From: Nesterenkonia salmonea
Lineage (GTDB): Bacteria; Actinomycetota; Actinomycetes; Actinomycetales; Micrococcaceae
Length of the DNA: 64,000 nucleotides
Reading direction: 5' to 3'
NCBI RefSeq assembly: GCF_005771525.1
Contig: NZ_VAVZ01000002.1
Coordinates: 1 to 64,000 of the forward strand
Shown: piece after piece, positions 44,164 through 52,280 of the stretch
Position numbering within the stretch: the first letter of the stretch is position 1
Layout: each line of letters starts with the position of its first letter
Position numbers and translations under genes: made by a program
The notes under the pieces: model-generated
What the model was told of the DNA's origin: nothing
The model's database searches: none
Seen by the model: only the letters and a program-made list of their open reading frames with translations

Positions 44164-47100
44164 TCAGAGCTTCACTTTCGGATCGGGAAGGCCCGGAGGT
44201 GAAGCCGCTGGAGTCTCCTCCAACCGCGCGTAGGCCTCATCGATAGCCCGATCCAGTTGAGGATCATCTGACCGGAACAGCTGGCCCGGCTGATGCACTA
44301 CCTCAATGTCTGGGTCCACTCCGTAGTTCTCTACTCCCCAGTCTTTGCCTTCAATCCAGAAGGCGTACTTGGGTTGAGTGACGGTGGTGCCGTCGATCAG
44401 ATCGAACCGACCGTCGATGCCGATGACCCCTCCCCAGGTGCGAGTACCAATCACAGGACCGACTTTTAGGGCCTGCGCCACGGCGTTGACGATATCGCCG
44501 TCGGAACCGGAGTTTTCGTTGGCCACGAGCACCACGGGACCGCGCGGGGCACCGTCAGGGTACGGCATAGGTTCCACCTCATGCCGGGCTGTCGCCCAGG
44601 CGACCACCCGCTGAGCCAGTCGAGCGATCACCAGCTGAGAGGTGTGCCCACCGCCGTTGTAACGCACATCTGCGATGAGCCCTTCGGCCTGTGTTGCCAA
44701 CCGGAGGTCTCGGTGCAGCTGAGCCCACCCCGTGGCGACCATATCCGGCACGTGCAGGTAACCGAGCTTTCCTTGAGTCTTCTCCGCGACGTACTCGCGG
44801 CGGGAGCGCACCCAGTCCTGATACCGCAGCTCTGCCTCATCTGCGAGGGGAAGCACGACCACTCGCCGGCTGCTGTCACCGCGTGTCAGGGTCAGCTCCA
44901 CGGGCTTATTCGCCGATCCGGTGAGGTGTTTGGCCGGGCCGATGATGGGGTCCACCGGCTGGCCGTCGACTGCTGTGATGAGGTCACCGGGTTGGGCGTC
45001 GACACCAGCGGCATGAAGCGGCGAGCGCGCCTGGGGCTCAGAGGATTCGTTCGGCAGGATCCGGTCGATCCGCCAGCCATGCTCAGCCGGGGAAAGGTCG
45101 GCACCCAGCAGACCAAGCTTTTGGTCTTGTCCTGGGGCTGATCCCTGATCCATCACATAGGCATGCGAGGTGTTGAGCTCACCGACGGTCTCCCAGAGGA
45201 TGTCGATCACATCGTCTTTGCTGCGTGCTGTTTGCACCAGGGGGCGGTAGCGTTCGACCACCGCATCCCAGTGGACACCATCCATATCCGAGCGCCAGAA
45301 CTGCTGGGACATCAGACGGCAGGTCTCGTCGAACATCTGTGTCCATTCGGCCTGCTGGTCGACCTGGAAGCGGAGGCGAGTGAGGTCAACGGTGACTTTA
45401 TCGGCGTCGTCGTCTTCAACCTTCTTGGTGGAGGGCTGAACCGTGACCGTGTCCTGGTGACGGACCACAATCCGTTCACCGTCTCCGGAGACCGCATAGT
45501 CGGTGAGCTTATCCACAATGACTGTGGTCTTCCGCTGCTGGAAGTCCCAGCGGACCAACTGTTCGGCCGGCTTGTCCCCGGGAACTCCTGCGCGGCGGGC
45601 GCCGAGCTCGCCGGTGTCCTGGGGGACGGTGACCCATAGCAGGGCACCCTTGGCCGCGTGCAGCCTGCGGTACTCGGCGGAGGGGACGGGGAACGCCACA
45701 ATCCGCTCTTCGGCGCGTGCGATGTCCACATCTGGGCTGTCGGGGGCCTTCTTGGCCGCCGAGGCCTCGGAAGCCTCACCATTGGAGTCGTTTTCAGCTG
45801 GTGAGAGCCTCCACCCTTCTGCGCTTGGCCCGAACGGCGGCGGTTCCGACGCGGAGAGCGGGATCAGCCATGGCCGGGTTGCTCCGGAGAAAGACAGGGC
45901 GAATTCGTAGGTGTCGTAGTGCGGGTCAAACGTCCGGTTCGATAAGAAAGCAATGTACTTGCCGTCGCTTGTGAACGTGGGGGAGAAATCGTGGAACCTG
46001 TTGTCGGTCAGCGCCTCAGGCTCATGGTCTCCGTGGGTGTCCAGCAGCATCAGCTGGTGGATCTGGCTCTCTCCGGTGGTCGGGTGCGACCAGAGCATGT
46101 AGCGTCCGTCTGGGGAGAAGGAAGGCGATTTCGGCTCCCCGCAGGTCGACCGCATGATGTCGCGCACTTTCGGTGCCGGTGCACGCAGCTTCCGCTTGGA
46201 GTCAAGGGTGATCAGGCGGATCCACCCATCGTGGGAGAGAACGGCGAGCCGTTCCCCGGCAGGGTCTGCGGCCACGTGCAGAATCCGGCCCAGCTCGCCG
46301 GTCAGGAGTCGCTCCGGAGCCGCTGATCCGTCGAGGGTGTGGATTTCGAGGCTGTCTTCGCCCTCAGCGTCAGTGACCAGCGCGGCTCGGCCTGTGGTGC
46401 CCAGCAAGACCGGTTCGCGGGTGCGGACACCTGACTCTGCCGCGAGCGCCCGGCTTGGGCCCTCTCGGTGCGTGAGCCAGAACGTTTTGCCCCGCCAGGA
46501 GACCAGGCTGGCATCTGCACCCTGATCGGGGACCATGAGGTCCAGGTTGTCGGTGGGCTTCAGCGTCAACGGCGCCGGAGTCGTCCCGGGCAGCGTGACT
46601 TCGAGTCTCCGGGCCGCGGAACTCACACTGTCCTTGATCCAAATGGTGCCGCGGCTGTGCCAGGTGATTCGGGCGCCGTCGCTGGTGGCATCACGGACGT
46701 ATCCGGTGGTCTCATCCTGGAAGGTGAGCTGCTTGAGACTCTTGTGCTTATTGGCGGCAGGTTTCTCCCAGATCCACAGGTTGGCCTGCTCGTTTGCCTT
46801 CTTGGGGAAGCTGGCTGAGCGGTCGGAGACGAAGAGCAGGGCGTCATCGATCCACATGGGGTCCACGATTGCCGCGGTCTCGTCGGCGAGAAGCTGGGTC
46901 CAGCTGCCCTTGCCCTTGGCGTCCAACCACAGTTTGGGGGCTGTACCGCCGCGATACCGCTTCCAGTGCGCAGGGGTGCGGTACTCCGGTGTGGTCAGAG
47001 CTGCAGCGCCGGAGGCTGAGACGGCCAGGCCGGTGGCCGATCCGTAGTGCAGACGCTCCCACTGTCCGTCGAGCGACAGTGCCCGGACCACCTGGTCGCG

Positions 47101-47433
47101 GTGCACTTCCTGCGCGTTGGTGGACACCAGGAGGCGGCCATCCTGGGCCCACCCCAGGATGGTGGTGCGCCGATTGCCCCACCAGGTGAGGCGACGCACC
47201 TCGCCGGAATCGATGCCCACCGCGTAGACCTCATGGTCGCCATCATGTGTGGAGATAAACGCCACCTCGGTGCCGTCTGGGGATATGCGCGGGTGCTTGA
47301 CGCCGGCAGCGTCGCGAGTCAGCCGCCATGCCCTGCCCCCAGCGGCAGGTGCGAGCCAGACCTCGTCAGCGGCAGTGAATGTGATGTGGTCACCATGCAG
47401 ATGTGGGTATCGCAGATACGCTCCGGAGCTCAT
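44164..47433 (-). CDS. Tricorn-type S41 protease
   Basis: 1089 residues. The N-terminal half is built of beta-propeller repeats (RLTRDAAGVKHPRISPDGTE, later SFSPDGRYMLWSHP and TFTSDGKYIAFLSN). A helical bundle, a PDZ domain (GDLITAVDGQPVDPI) and a C-terminal S41 domain with the nucleophile Ser in ANENSGSDGDIVNA follow. This is the domain order of tricorn protease, which breaks proteasome or other peptide products into shorter pieces. The molecule has an unusual Ser/Ala/Glu-rich stretch (about 555-575) between propeller parts. No signal peptide: it is cytoplasmic. Confidence 0.93.
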   Translation of the reverse strand: MSSGAYLRYPHLHGDHITFTAADEVWLAPAAGGRAWRLTRDAAGVKHPRISPDGTEVAFISTHDGDHEVYAVGIDSGEVRRLTWWGNRRTTILGWAQDGRLLVSTNAQEVHRDQVVRALSLDGQWERLHYGSATGLAVSASGAAALTTPEYRTPAHWKRYRGGTAPKLWLDAKGKGSWTQLLADETAAIVDPMWIDDALLFVSDRSASFPKKANEQANLWIWEKPAANKHKSLKQLTFQDETTGYVRDATSDGARITWHSRGTIWIKDSVSSAARRLEVTLPGTTPAPLTLKPTDNLDLMVPDQGADASLVSWRGKTFWLTHREGPSRALAAESGVRTREPVLLGTTGRAALVTDAEGEDSLEIHTLDGSAAPERLLTGELGRILHVAADPAGERLAVLSHDGWIRLITLDSKRKLRAPAPKVRDIMRSTCGEPKSPSFSPDGRYMLWSHPTTGESQIHQLMLLDTHGDHEPEALTDNRFHDFSPTFTSDGKYIAFLSNRTFDPHYDTYEFALSFSGATRPWLIPLSASEPPPFGPSAEGWRLSPAENDSNGEASEASAAKKAPDSPDVDIARAEERIVAFPVPSAEYRRLHAAKGALLWVTVPQDTGELGARRAGVPGDKPAEQLVRWDFQQRKTTVIVDKLTDYAVSGDGERIVVRHQDTVTVQPSTKKVEDDDADKVTVDLTRLRFQVDQQAEWTQMFDETCRLMSQQFWRSDMDGVHWDAVVERYRPLVQTARSKDDVIDILWETVGELNTSHAYVMDQGSAPGQDQKLGLLGADLSPAEHGWRIDRILPNESSEPQARSPLHAAGVDAQPGDLITAVDGQPVDPIIGPAKHLTGSANKPVELTLTRGDSSRRVVVLPLADEAELRYQDWVRSRREYVAEKTQGKLGYLHVPDMVATGWAQLHRDLRLATQAEGLIADVRYNGGGHTSQLVIARLAQRVVAWATARHEVEPMPYPDGAPRGPVVLVANENSGSDGDIVNAVAQALKVGPVIGTRTWGGVIGIDGRFDLIDGTTVTQPKYAFWIEGKDWGVENYGVDPDIEVVHQPGQLFRSDDPQLDRAIDEAYARLEETPAASPPGLPDPKVKL

Positions 47434-47504
47434 CCACTCACCCTACACAGCGTCAGCTCGGAGAATCCTGGGCACTGCCGTGCACCTCGCCCTACACCCG
47501 GAAA

Positions 47505-47564
47505 TCAGGCTCCTGTTGGGTTGTCAGATGCCTATAGGACACTGACAACCCAACATGCGCCTGA
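47505..47564. repeat. 60-nt palindromic element A, 3' of DUF559-type gene
   Basis: Layout: TCAGG (47505-47509), 5-nt spacer, 13-bp stem arm GTTGGGTTGTCAG (47515-47527), 14-nt loop containing CCTATAGG, arm CTGACAACCCAAC (47542-47554), 5-nt spacer, CCTGA (47560-47564). It ends 10 bases past the DUF559-type stop. It has the same length and design as the element at 48776-48835, with a different but fully paired stem. Confidence 0.9.
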
Positions 47565-47573
47565 AGCTCCAGT

Positions 47574-48674
47574 TCAGAGTAGCCCTACGTGGCTGAGCCT
47601 TGCGCGGAGCATCCGGGGGTCCCGGAACTCGTCCTTCCCCCAGCGGACAACGCGCCAACCCTGTCCTTCCAGGGCTTCACGGCGTTGCTTCTCCCGGTAA
47701 TGCAGCTCCGCGGGGTCTATTCCATGGGTGTACTGCTGGTGGAAGTACTTCACCTTTCCATCCACCTCTCCCACCACTCGCTCACGTTCCCAACAGAAGT
47801 CTGTCCGGAAGGCCCCCGCTGGGGTTCTGATGACTTTCTGCAGTGTCGGGGCGGGGCACTTGATCTGGTCGATCAGCACTCGCGATTCTGACTCCAGGGC
47901 TGACTCAGCTCGCCCATCCGCGAAGTCCCAGGCCCGCTGCCAGCGTTCTCGCTGGCGTTGGGATCGTAGATACTGCAACCACTTGTCCACATCGACGTCG
48001 TTCCTGGCTTTGACCGCGTCCAAAACCACCACCGCCTCAGTGAAGGACATACGGCTGACAGTATCGATCACCGCCAGGCTCAGCGGTTCACTGCGATACC
48101 CGGCTTTGGGTCCTACAACTGCCTGGAGAGCGCCGGCATCACGTCGGACCTCAGGGGACCGATACGTGCCGGCACGGACACACTGACGCAGCTCAGAGCG
48201 TGAGGTCCCGGCTGGGCATGCGGCTTCCAAGAGCTTGACGGAGATACCGCTCAGCCTCGCCTGATGCAGCGCCCCGTCAGCGTAGGTGGCGTCATAGCGG
48301 CGCCGGAACTGTTGCGGCGGCACTTTGCCGGTCAAGGGAGGGGGCGCGAACTGCTTGGCCGATCCTGGGTCGGAGGTTCGCCCATACACAGCAGGTGGAG
48401 TCTTCAGCAACGGAAGGCCATGCAGCAGGAGAGTCGTCTCCCGGCAGAACAGGGGCGCCCTGCTGATGGCTACAGCGGCGACGGTGATCTCATACTGCGT
48501 CCAGGGCGGGGCCTCGACCCATGCTTGGGCTGGGACATAGATCCCGCGGCGGACACGGAGCACCTCGCCTCGACGGAGCATTTCGGTCAGTCTTTCGCTG
48601 GTGTGAGAACCATCTGCTTGGCGTTCCGCTTTCAGCAGCTCAACAGGCGTGGTGCCCTCTAGTGTGCTCCGCAT
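47574..48674 (-). CDS. AbiEi/DUF559-like protein with VSR-type endonuclease fold
   Basis: 366 residues. The N-terminal 60-80 residues (SERLTEMLRRGEVLRVRRGIYVP) resemble the winged helix of AbiEi-type antitoxins and regulators. The middle part is a helical domain of the AbiEi C-terminal kind. The C-terminal 100 residues (FRTDFCWERERVVGEVDGKVKY, EKQRREALEGQGWRVVRWGK; longer blocks in between) fit the DUF559/VSR-like nuclease core with Asp, Glu and Lys of the PD-(D/E)xK type. It is flanked on both sides by related 60-nt palindromes, which suggests a mobile or self-contained unit. Actual activity is unknown. Confidence 0.7.
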   Translation of the reverse strand: MRSTLEGTTPVELLKAERQADGSHTSERLTEMLRRGEVLRVRRGIYVPAQAWVEAPPWTQYEITVAAVAISRAPLFCRETTLLLHGLPLLKTPPAVYGRTSDPGSAKQFAPPPLTGKVPPQQFRRRYDATYADGALHQARLSGISVKLLEAACPAGTSRSELRQCVRAGTYRSPEVRRDAGALQAVVGPKAGYRSEPLSLAVIDTVSRMSFTEAVVVLDAVKARNDVDVDKWLQYLRSQRQRERWQRAWDFADGRAESALESESRVLIDQIKCPAPTLQKVIRTPAGAFRTDFCWERERVVGEVDGKVKYFHQQYTHGIDPAELHYREKQRREALEGQGWRVVRWGKDEFRDPRMLRARLSHVGLL

Positions 48675-48775
48675 GCCAATAGCCTGGCGTAGGAGTCTAA
48701 CGCCCCGCTAGGCGCAGCGCTCACCTGTGGAAAAGCGGCGTGTCACCGCCTCCCGCCTGCTCCCCCACCCCCATA

Positions 48776-48835
48776 TCAGGGAGTTGTTGAGAGTTCAGGC
48801 TCCTACAGGATGCTGAACTCTCAACAACTGCCTGA
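48776..48835. repeat. 60-nt palindromic element B, 5' of DUF559-type gene
   Basis: TCAGG (48776-48780), 2-nt spacer, 16-bp arm GTTGTTGAGAGTTCAG (48783-48798), 14-nt loop with CCTACAGG, arm CTGAACTCTCAACAAC (48813-48828), 2-nt spacer, CCTGA (48831-48835). Total length, end pentamers, loop length and loop core equal those of element A; the stem bases differ but stay paired. It lies 101 bases before the DUF559-type start. Confidence 0.9.
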
Positions 48836-48878
48836 AATCCCGGGCCAGACTGGGACAAGCACCCCCACACACACGAAA

Positions 48879-48910
48879 GAGGGTCCCACACCGTTCGGTG
48901 CAGGACCCTC
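48879..48910 (-). terminator. Terminator after the 257-aa protein gene
   Basis: GAGGGTCC (48879-48886) and GGACCCTC (48903-48910) with an inner partly paired CACACCG/CGGTGCA. A strong hairpin 26 bases past the stop at 48936. Confidence 0.7.
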
Positions 48911-48935
48911 CAACAGAGGTGAACTCTGTAAAGCC

Positions 48936-49709
48936 TTAGGCGGCGGGCTTAGGTGATGGAACCTCAGCGCCTGCGGGCTTCGCATCCGTGTTGGTCTCCG
49001 CCTGAGCCGCCGGCTTGGGCGAATCAGCTGGAACCTTGGATGAGGAGACCGGCTCTGGCTTCTTCCAGGGGTCTTCCACCGGCTTGGACGCCCTCCAGGC
49101 GGCCACCCCGGCAGTCACGCCTGCGGCGACCACACCGAAGACGAGGAGGCCCTTCTTCCGGGACTTCGCCTTCTGCTGCTTCTTCAACTCTTTGGCCGCA
49201 GCTTTGGCGGCCTTCTCAGAGTTCTTCCGCAGCTTCTTGACGATCTTCTTATCCCCGGTGGCCTTGATCAGCGCCGATTCCACCCGTGGGTCGAGCTCAG
49301 CCTTGTGGATCAGCTTGGCGGTCTGATCCGCATAGCCTCCCAGTTTGGCTGAAGCCGCGGGCAGGGTGTTCTTGGTGAAGTCAGTCTTGGCGTCGTCGTA
49401 CTTGGCGACGACCCTTTGGATCTCTTTCTTGGCCTTTGGCGGCAGCTTGTCATACTGAGCAGCTATGCCGTCACCAGCCTGGGATGAAAATTCCTTAATT
49501 TTGGAACCAGCCACAGCCGCACCGTCATTCACCGCGTGAAGAGCTTTTGCCGAGGCATCCTGTACCTTCGGAGCACTCTTGCGGTAGGTGTCTTCTGCCC
49601 AGTCAGCAGCCGTACCAACTTTTGGTGCGGCCCATTCCTGAGCAGTTTCGAGTCCGGCGAGCACAGTGTGCCCCCAGGTGTGGCTCGGTTTCTTTTTCTT
49701 ACCGAACAT
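48936..49709 (-). CDS. Coiled-coil membrane protein of unknown function
   Basis: 257 residues. Residues 1-185 are hydrophilic and helical with amphipathic Ala/Lys repeats (KNSEKAAKAAAKELKKQQKAK), followed by one TM helix (GLLVFGVVAAGVTAGVAAW) at about 190-209 and a Pro/Lys/Ser-rich tail outside. Proteins of this layout occur widely in Micrococcales near ppiA, annotated as hypothetical. No enzymatic motif. Divergent from ppiA. Role unknown; a structural envelope factor is possible. Confidence 0.75.
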   Translation of the reverse strand: MFGKKKKPSHTWGHTVLAGLETAQEWAAPKVGTAADWAEDTYRKSAPKVQDASAKALHAVNDGAAVAGSKIKEFSSQAGDGIAAQYDKLPPKAKKEIQRVVAKYDDAKTDFTKNTLPAASAKLGGYADQTAKLIHKAELDPRVESALIKATGDKKIVKKLRKNSEKAAKAAAKELKKQQKAKSRKKGLLVFGVVAAGVTAGVAAWRASKPVEDPWKKPEPVSSSKVPADSPKPAAQAETNTDAKPAGAEVPSPKPAA

Positions 49710-49768
49710 GCATGTCCTCCGAATCAGGATCGGTTGCTCTACTTAGCCTACATGGAACAATAGCCCTT

Positions 49769-50314
49769 ATGACTGCAATAGCTACCCATAAAGCGACCAT
49801 CAAGACCAACGCCGGCAACATTGTTGTCGAACTCTTCGGTCACCACGCTCCGGTGACTGTGGAGAACTTCGTGGGGCTGGCCACCGGTGATAAGCCGTGG
49901 AAGCACCCAGAGACCGGTGAAGACAAGACGGGCACCCCGCTCTACGACGGTACGGTATTCCACCGGATCATCAAAGACTTTATGATCCAGGGCGGCGACC
50001 CGCTGGGCCTGGGTGTGGGCGGACCGGGTTACCAGTTCGACGACGAGATCCACCCAGAGCTGGACTTCACCGAGCCGTACAAACTGGCTATGGCTAACGC
50101 CGGTACCCAGAACGGCAAAGGCACCAACGGCTCCCAGTTCTTCATCACCTCAGTGGCCACCACCTGGCTGCAGGGCAAGCACAGCATCTTTGGCGAAGTC
50201 CGTGACGCGGAAAGCCGGAAGATTGTGGATGACCTCAACGCCGTGTCCACCGATATGCGCGACCGTCCCAAAGAGGACGTCGTGATCGAGTCCATCGAAG
50301 TAGACAAACTCTGA
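49769..50314 (+). CDS. ppiA: Cyclophilin-type peptidyl-prolyl isomerase
   Basis: 181 residues from ATG 49769. The long upstream frame is antisense to the neighbour and was not used. Cyclophilin blocks: FHRIIKDFMIQGGDP (catalytic Arg), GTQNGKGTNGSQFFIT and LQGKHSIFGEV. It catalyses cis/trans isomerisation of Xaa-Pro bonds. No signal peptide, so it is cytoplasmic. The stop TGA overlaps an in-frame CTG that could start the rhomboid gene. Confidence 0.95.
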   Translation: MTAIATHKATIKTNAGNIVVELFGHHAPVTVENFVGLATGDKPWKHPETGEDKTGTPLYDGTVFHRIIKDFMIQGGDPLGLGVGGPGYQFDDEIHPELDFTEPYKLAMANAGTQNGKGTNGSQFFITSVATTWLQGKHSIFGEVRDAESRKIVDDLNAVSTDMRDRPKEDVVIESIEVDKL

Positions 50315-50349
50315 ACACCTGTTTTCAGCATCAGGGCAAAGAGGCCTAT

Positions 50350-51180
50350 GTGGCGTGCCAGCGCTGCGATAGGCCTCTTTGTTCTGCGTGCATGGTGGAG
50401 GCCCCGGTGGGTTTTCAGTGCCCAGTCTGTATTGATGAGGCACGACGCCGCCTGCCCACCCAGAGAACCGCGTTCGGGGCTCGTGCCGGGTCGGGGAGAC
50501 CAACTGTCACCTACTCGGTGATCGCCATCTGTGTGGTGGTCTACATCATCCAGATCCTGCCGGTCTCTGCCGGTCAGCTGCTCAGTCCGCTCCCCGATCT
50601 GACCGAGCTGTGGGCCTACGCGCCAGCGTACACCTCAGCCTGGTACCCGGTGTTCGAGCCCTGGCGGATGCTGACCTCCGCGGTTTTGCATCATCCCGGC
50701 AACGCCATGCATATCGCGTTCAATATGCTCGCCCTGTGGTTCGTGGGCCGATCGATGGAACCTGAGATTGGCCGGTCACGTTTCATTGCGCTGCTGGTGC
50801 TCTCCGCCTGGGGTGGTTCCCTGGCGATCCTGCTCAGCTCCGTCGTCGGGCTGTCCAGTCCCTTCGGTCCAACAGTAGGAGCCTCAGGGGCAGTATTCGG
50901 TCTGTTTGGTGCGCTGTTCATCCTGATGCGATCCTCGGGTTCCGAGACCGGAGGAATCGTCGCGTTGGTAGTGATCAACATGGCGGTCAGCTTCCTGGTG
51001 CCGAACATCTCGTGGCAGGGCCACCTGGGTGGACTCATCACCGGTGTGCTGGTGGCACTGATTATTGCTAAGTCACCGCGCCGCAATAGGGTGCTTTGGA
51101 CCTCAGTGGGCTTCTCGGGACTCATCCTGGGGCTTTTGGGACTCACCCTTGCCGGTATCCAGCTGGTGCCTCTGCCCTAA
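50350..51180 (+). CDS. Rhomboid-family intramembrane serine protease with N-terminal zinc ribbon
   Basis: 276 residues from GTG 50350. It starts CQRCDRPLCSACMVEAPVGF and CPVC, a zinc-ribbon of the kind that opens many actinobacterial rhomboids. Six TM helices follow; the catalytic Ser is in TVGASGAVFGLFG and the His in ISWQGHLGGL. In-frame codons upstream, without a stop, read TCFQHQGKEAYVA and would supply the usual first Cys-x2-His pair of the ribbon. A CTG at 50311 overlapping the ppiA stop is the most likely start if they are used. Substrates unknown. Confidence 0.9.
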   Translation: MACQRCDRPLCSACMVEAPVGFQCPVCIDEARRRLPTQRTAFGARAGSGRPTVTYSVIAICVVVYIIQILPVSAGQLLSPLPDLTELWAYAPAYTSAWYPVFEPWRMLTSAVLHHPGNAMHIAFNMLALWFVGRSMEPEIGRSRFIALLVLSAWGGSLAILLSSVVGLSSPFGPTVGASGAVFGLFGALFILMRSSGSETGGIVALVVINMAVSFLVPNISWQGHLGGLITGVLVALIIAKSPRRNRVLWTSVGFSGLILGLLGLTLAGIQLVPLP

Positions 51181-51237
51181 CCCGGCCTCACTCTGTCCGG
51201 CGGCGGGCGGTCTCATTCCCCAGATTCCACAAGATCC

Positions 51238-51365
51238 TGTGGATAACCTCTGTTAAATGCTGCTCAAGACCGCTGTGTCCTGTCGTAGGGCGAATGTTTG
51301 GGTGCGCAACGCAAGGAGTTACACGTGTGTAGTTTATCCACACTGTGGATAACTGCTGTGGATAA
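51238..51365. promoter_or_regulatory. Cluster of four consensus DnaA boxes
   Basis: TGTGGATAA at 51238-51246, TTATCCACA at 51334-51342, TGTGGATAA at 51344-51352 and at 51357-51365, all perfect matches to the TTATCCACA consensus. Boxes 2 and 3 form the palindrome TTATCCACACTGTGGATAA. The cluster lies between the rhomboid gene and the SDR gene, ending 31 bases before that start. Confidence 0.85.
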
Positions 51366-51396
51366 CTCGTTCAGCGTGACGGTCTAGTCTTGATCC

Positions 51397-52260
51397 ATGT
51401 CTTCGGCTCCTTCTCCGCACCGTTCCTCATCCACCTCAGGCCCCCACCACGTGCTGCTGGCAGGGTGTGGTGATTTAGGCTCCCATGTGGGACAACTGCT
51501 GCATCGCTCCGGCCATCAAGTCACCGGAGTCCGCCGGAACGCTGAGGCCGCTGAGGTTCCGTTCCCGGTGGTCAGCATGGATTTAGCAGACCCTGGAACA
51601 GTGCAGTTACCTGAGGCGGACGCAGTGGTCATCGCGCTGACTGCCGATAGCTATGATGCTGCCGGTTATGAGCGGGCCTACCGCAGCACACTTCGCGGGC
51701 TGGCCAAAGCTCTACCCACGGTGCCGCAGCGCGTAGTACTGGTGTCCTCCACCGGCGCGCTTGGCGATCATGAGGGTGAGGTCATCACGGAGGACTCCGA
51801 ACCACTCCCAGACAGGGAGACCGGCAAGGTGCTTCTCGCCTCGGAGCAGGATGCGCAGGAGCTCTTCGACTCAGTGACGATTCTGCGGGCGGCTGGGATC
51901 TATGGACCAGGCCGGACTCGGACGATCGACCAGGTGCTGCGCGGCAATCCAATGGACCATGGACGCATCACCAACCGTATTCACCGCGATGACTTATCCG
52001 CTGCCATCGCGCGGCTGGTTGCCGTTAACAACCCTCCCGCGCTGCTCCATGGGGTGGACAGAGAACCGGCGCCACTTGGCCGGGTGGTGGAGTTCGTTGC
52101 TGGTCTGCTGAATGTGCCCGTACCGGAGGATTCTGGTTCCGGCCGACCGCACGGCAAGACCCTGGACGGCACCGCTCTGCACCGGTTCATGGGTGAGTCC
52201 GGACTGCAATATCCAACATTCCGTGAGGGGTACAGCGCCTTAGTGGAAGCTCGCGCTTAA
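51397..52260 (+). CDS. NAD(P)-dependent SDR/epimerase-like protein
   Basis: 287 residues. The Rossmann Gly-motif is LLAGCGDLGSHVGQLL at about residues 21-36. Later VVLVSSTGALGDHEGEVITE holds the catalytic-type Ser, and RAAGIYGPGRT is typical of extended SDRs of the YeeZ type. The Tyr-x-x-x-Lys is not in the usual position, which is common in this atypical group. Substrate unknown. The DnaA-box cluster sits directly before its start, so transcription may respond to DnaA. Confidence 0.82.
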   Translation: MSSAPSPHRSSSTSGPHHVLLAGCGDLGSHVGQLLHRSGHQVTGVRRNAEAAEVPFPVVSMDLADPGTVQLPEADAVVIALTADSYDAAGYERAYRSTLRGLAKALPTVPQRVVLVSSTGALGDHEGEVITEDSEPLPDRETGKVLLASEQDAQELFDSVTILRAAGIYGPGRTRTIDQVLRGNPMDHGRITNRIHRDDLSAAIARLVAVNNPPALLHGVDREPAPLGRVVEFVAGLLNVPVPEDSGSGRPHGKTLDGTALHRFMGESGLQYPTFREGYSALVEARA

Positions 52261-52280
52261 ACCATCCACTGCTGGTGGCC

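Noticed and set aside
47505-48835. The two 60-nt palindromes as a CRISPR array
   Set aside because: Only two units over 1.3 kb apart with a gene between; no spacer pattern.
51238-51365. Calling this region oriC
   Set aside because: Only four boxes, no dnaA/dnaN, no AT-rich unwinding tract seen; reported as a DnaA-box cluster instead.
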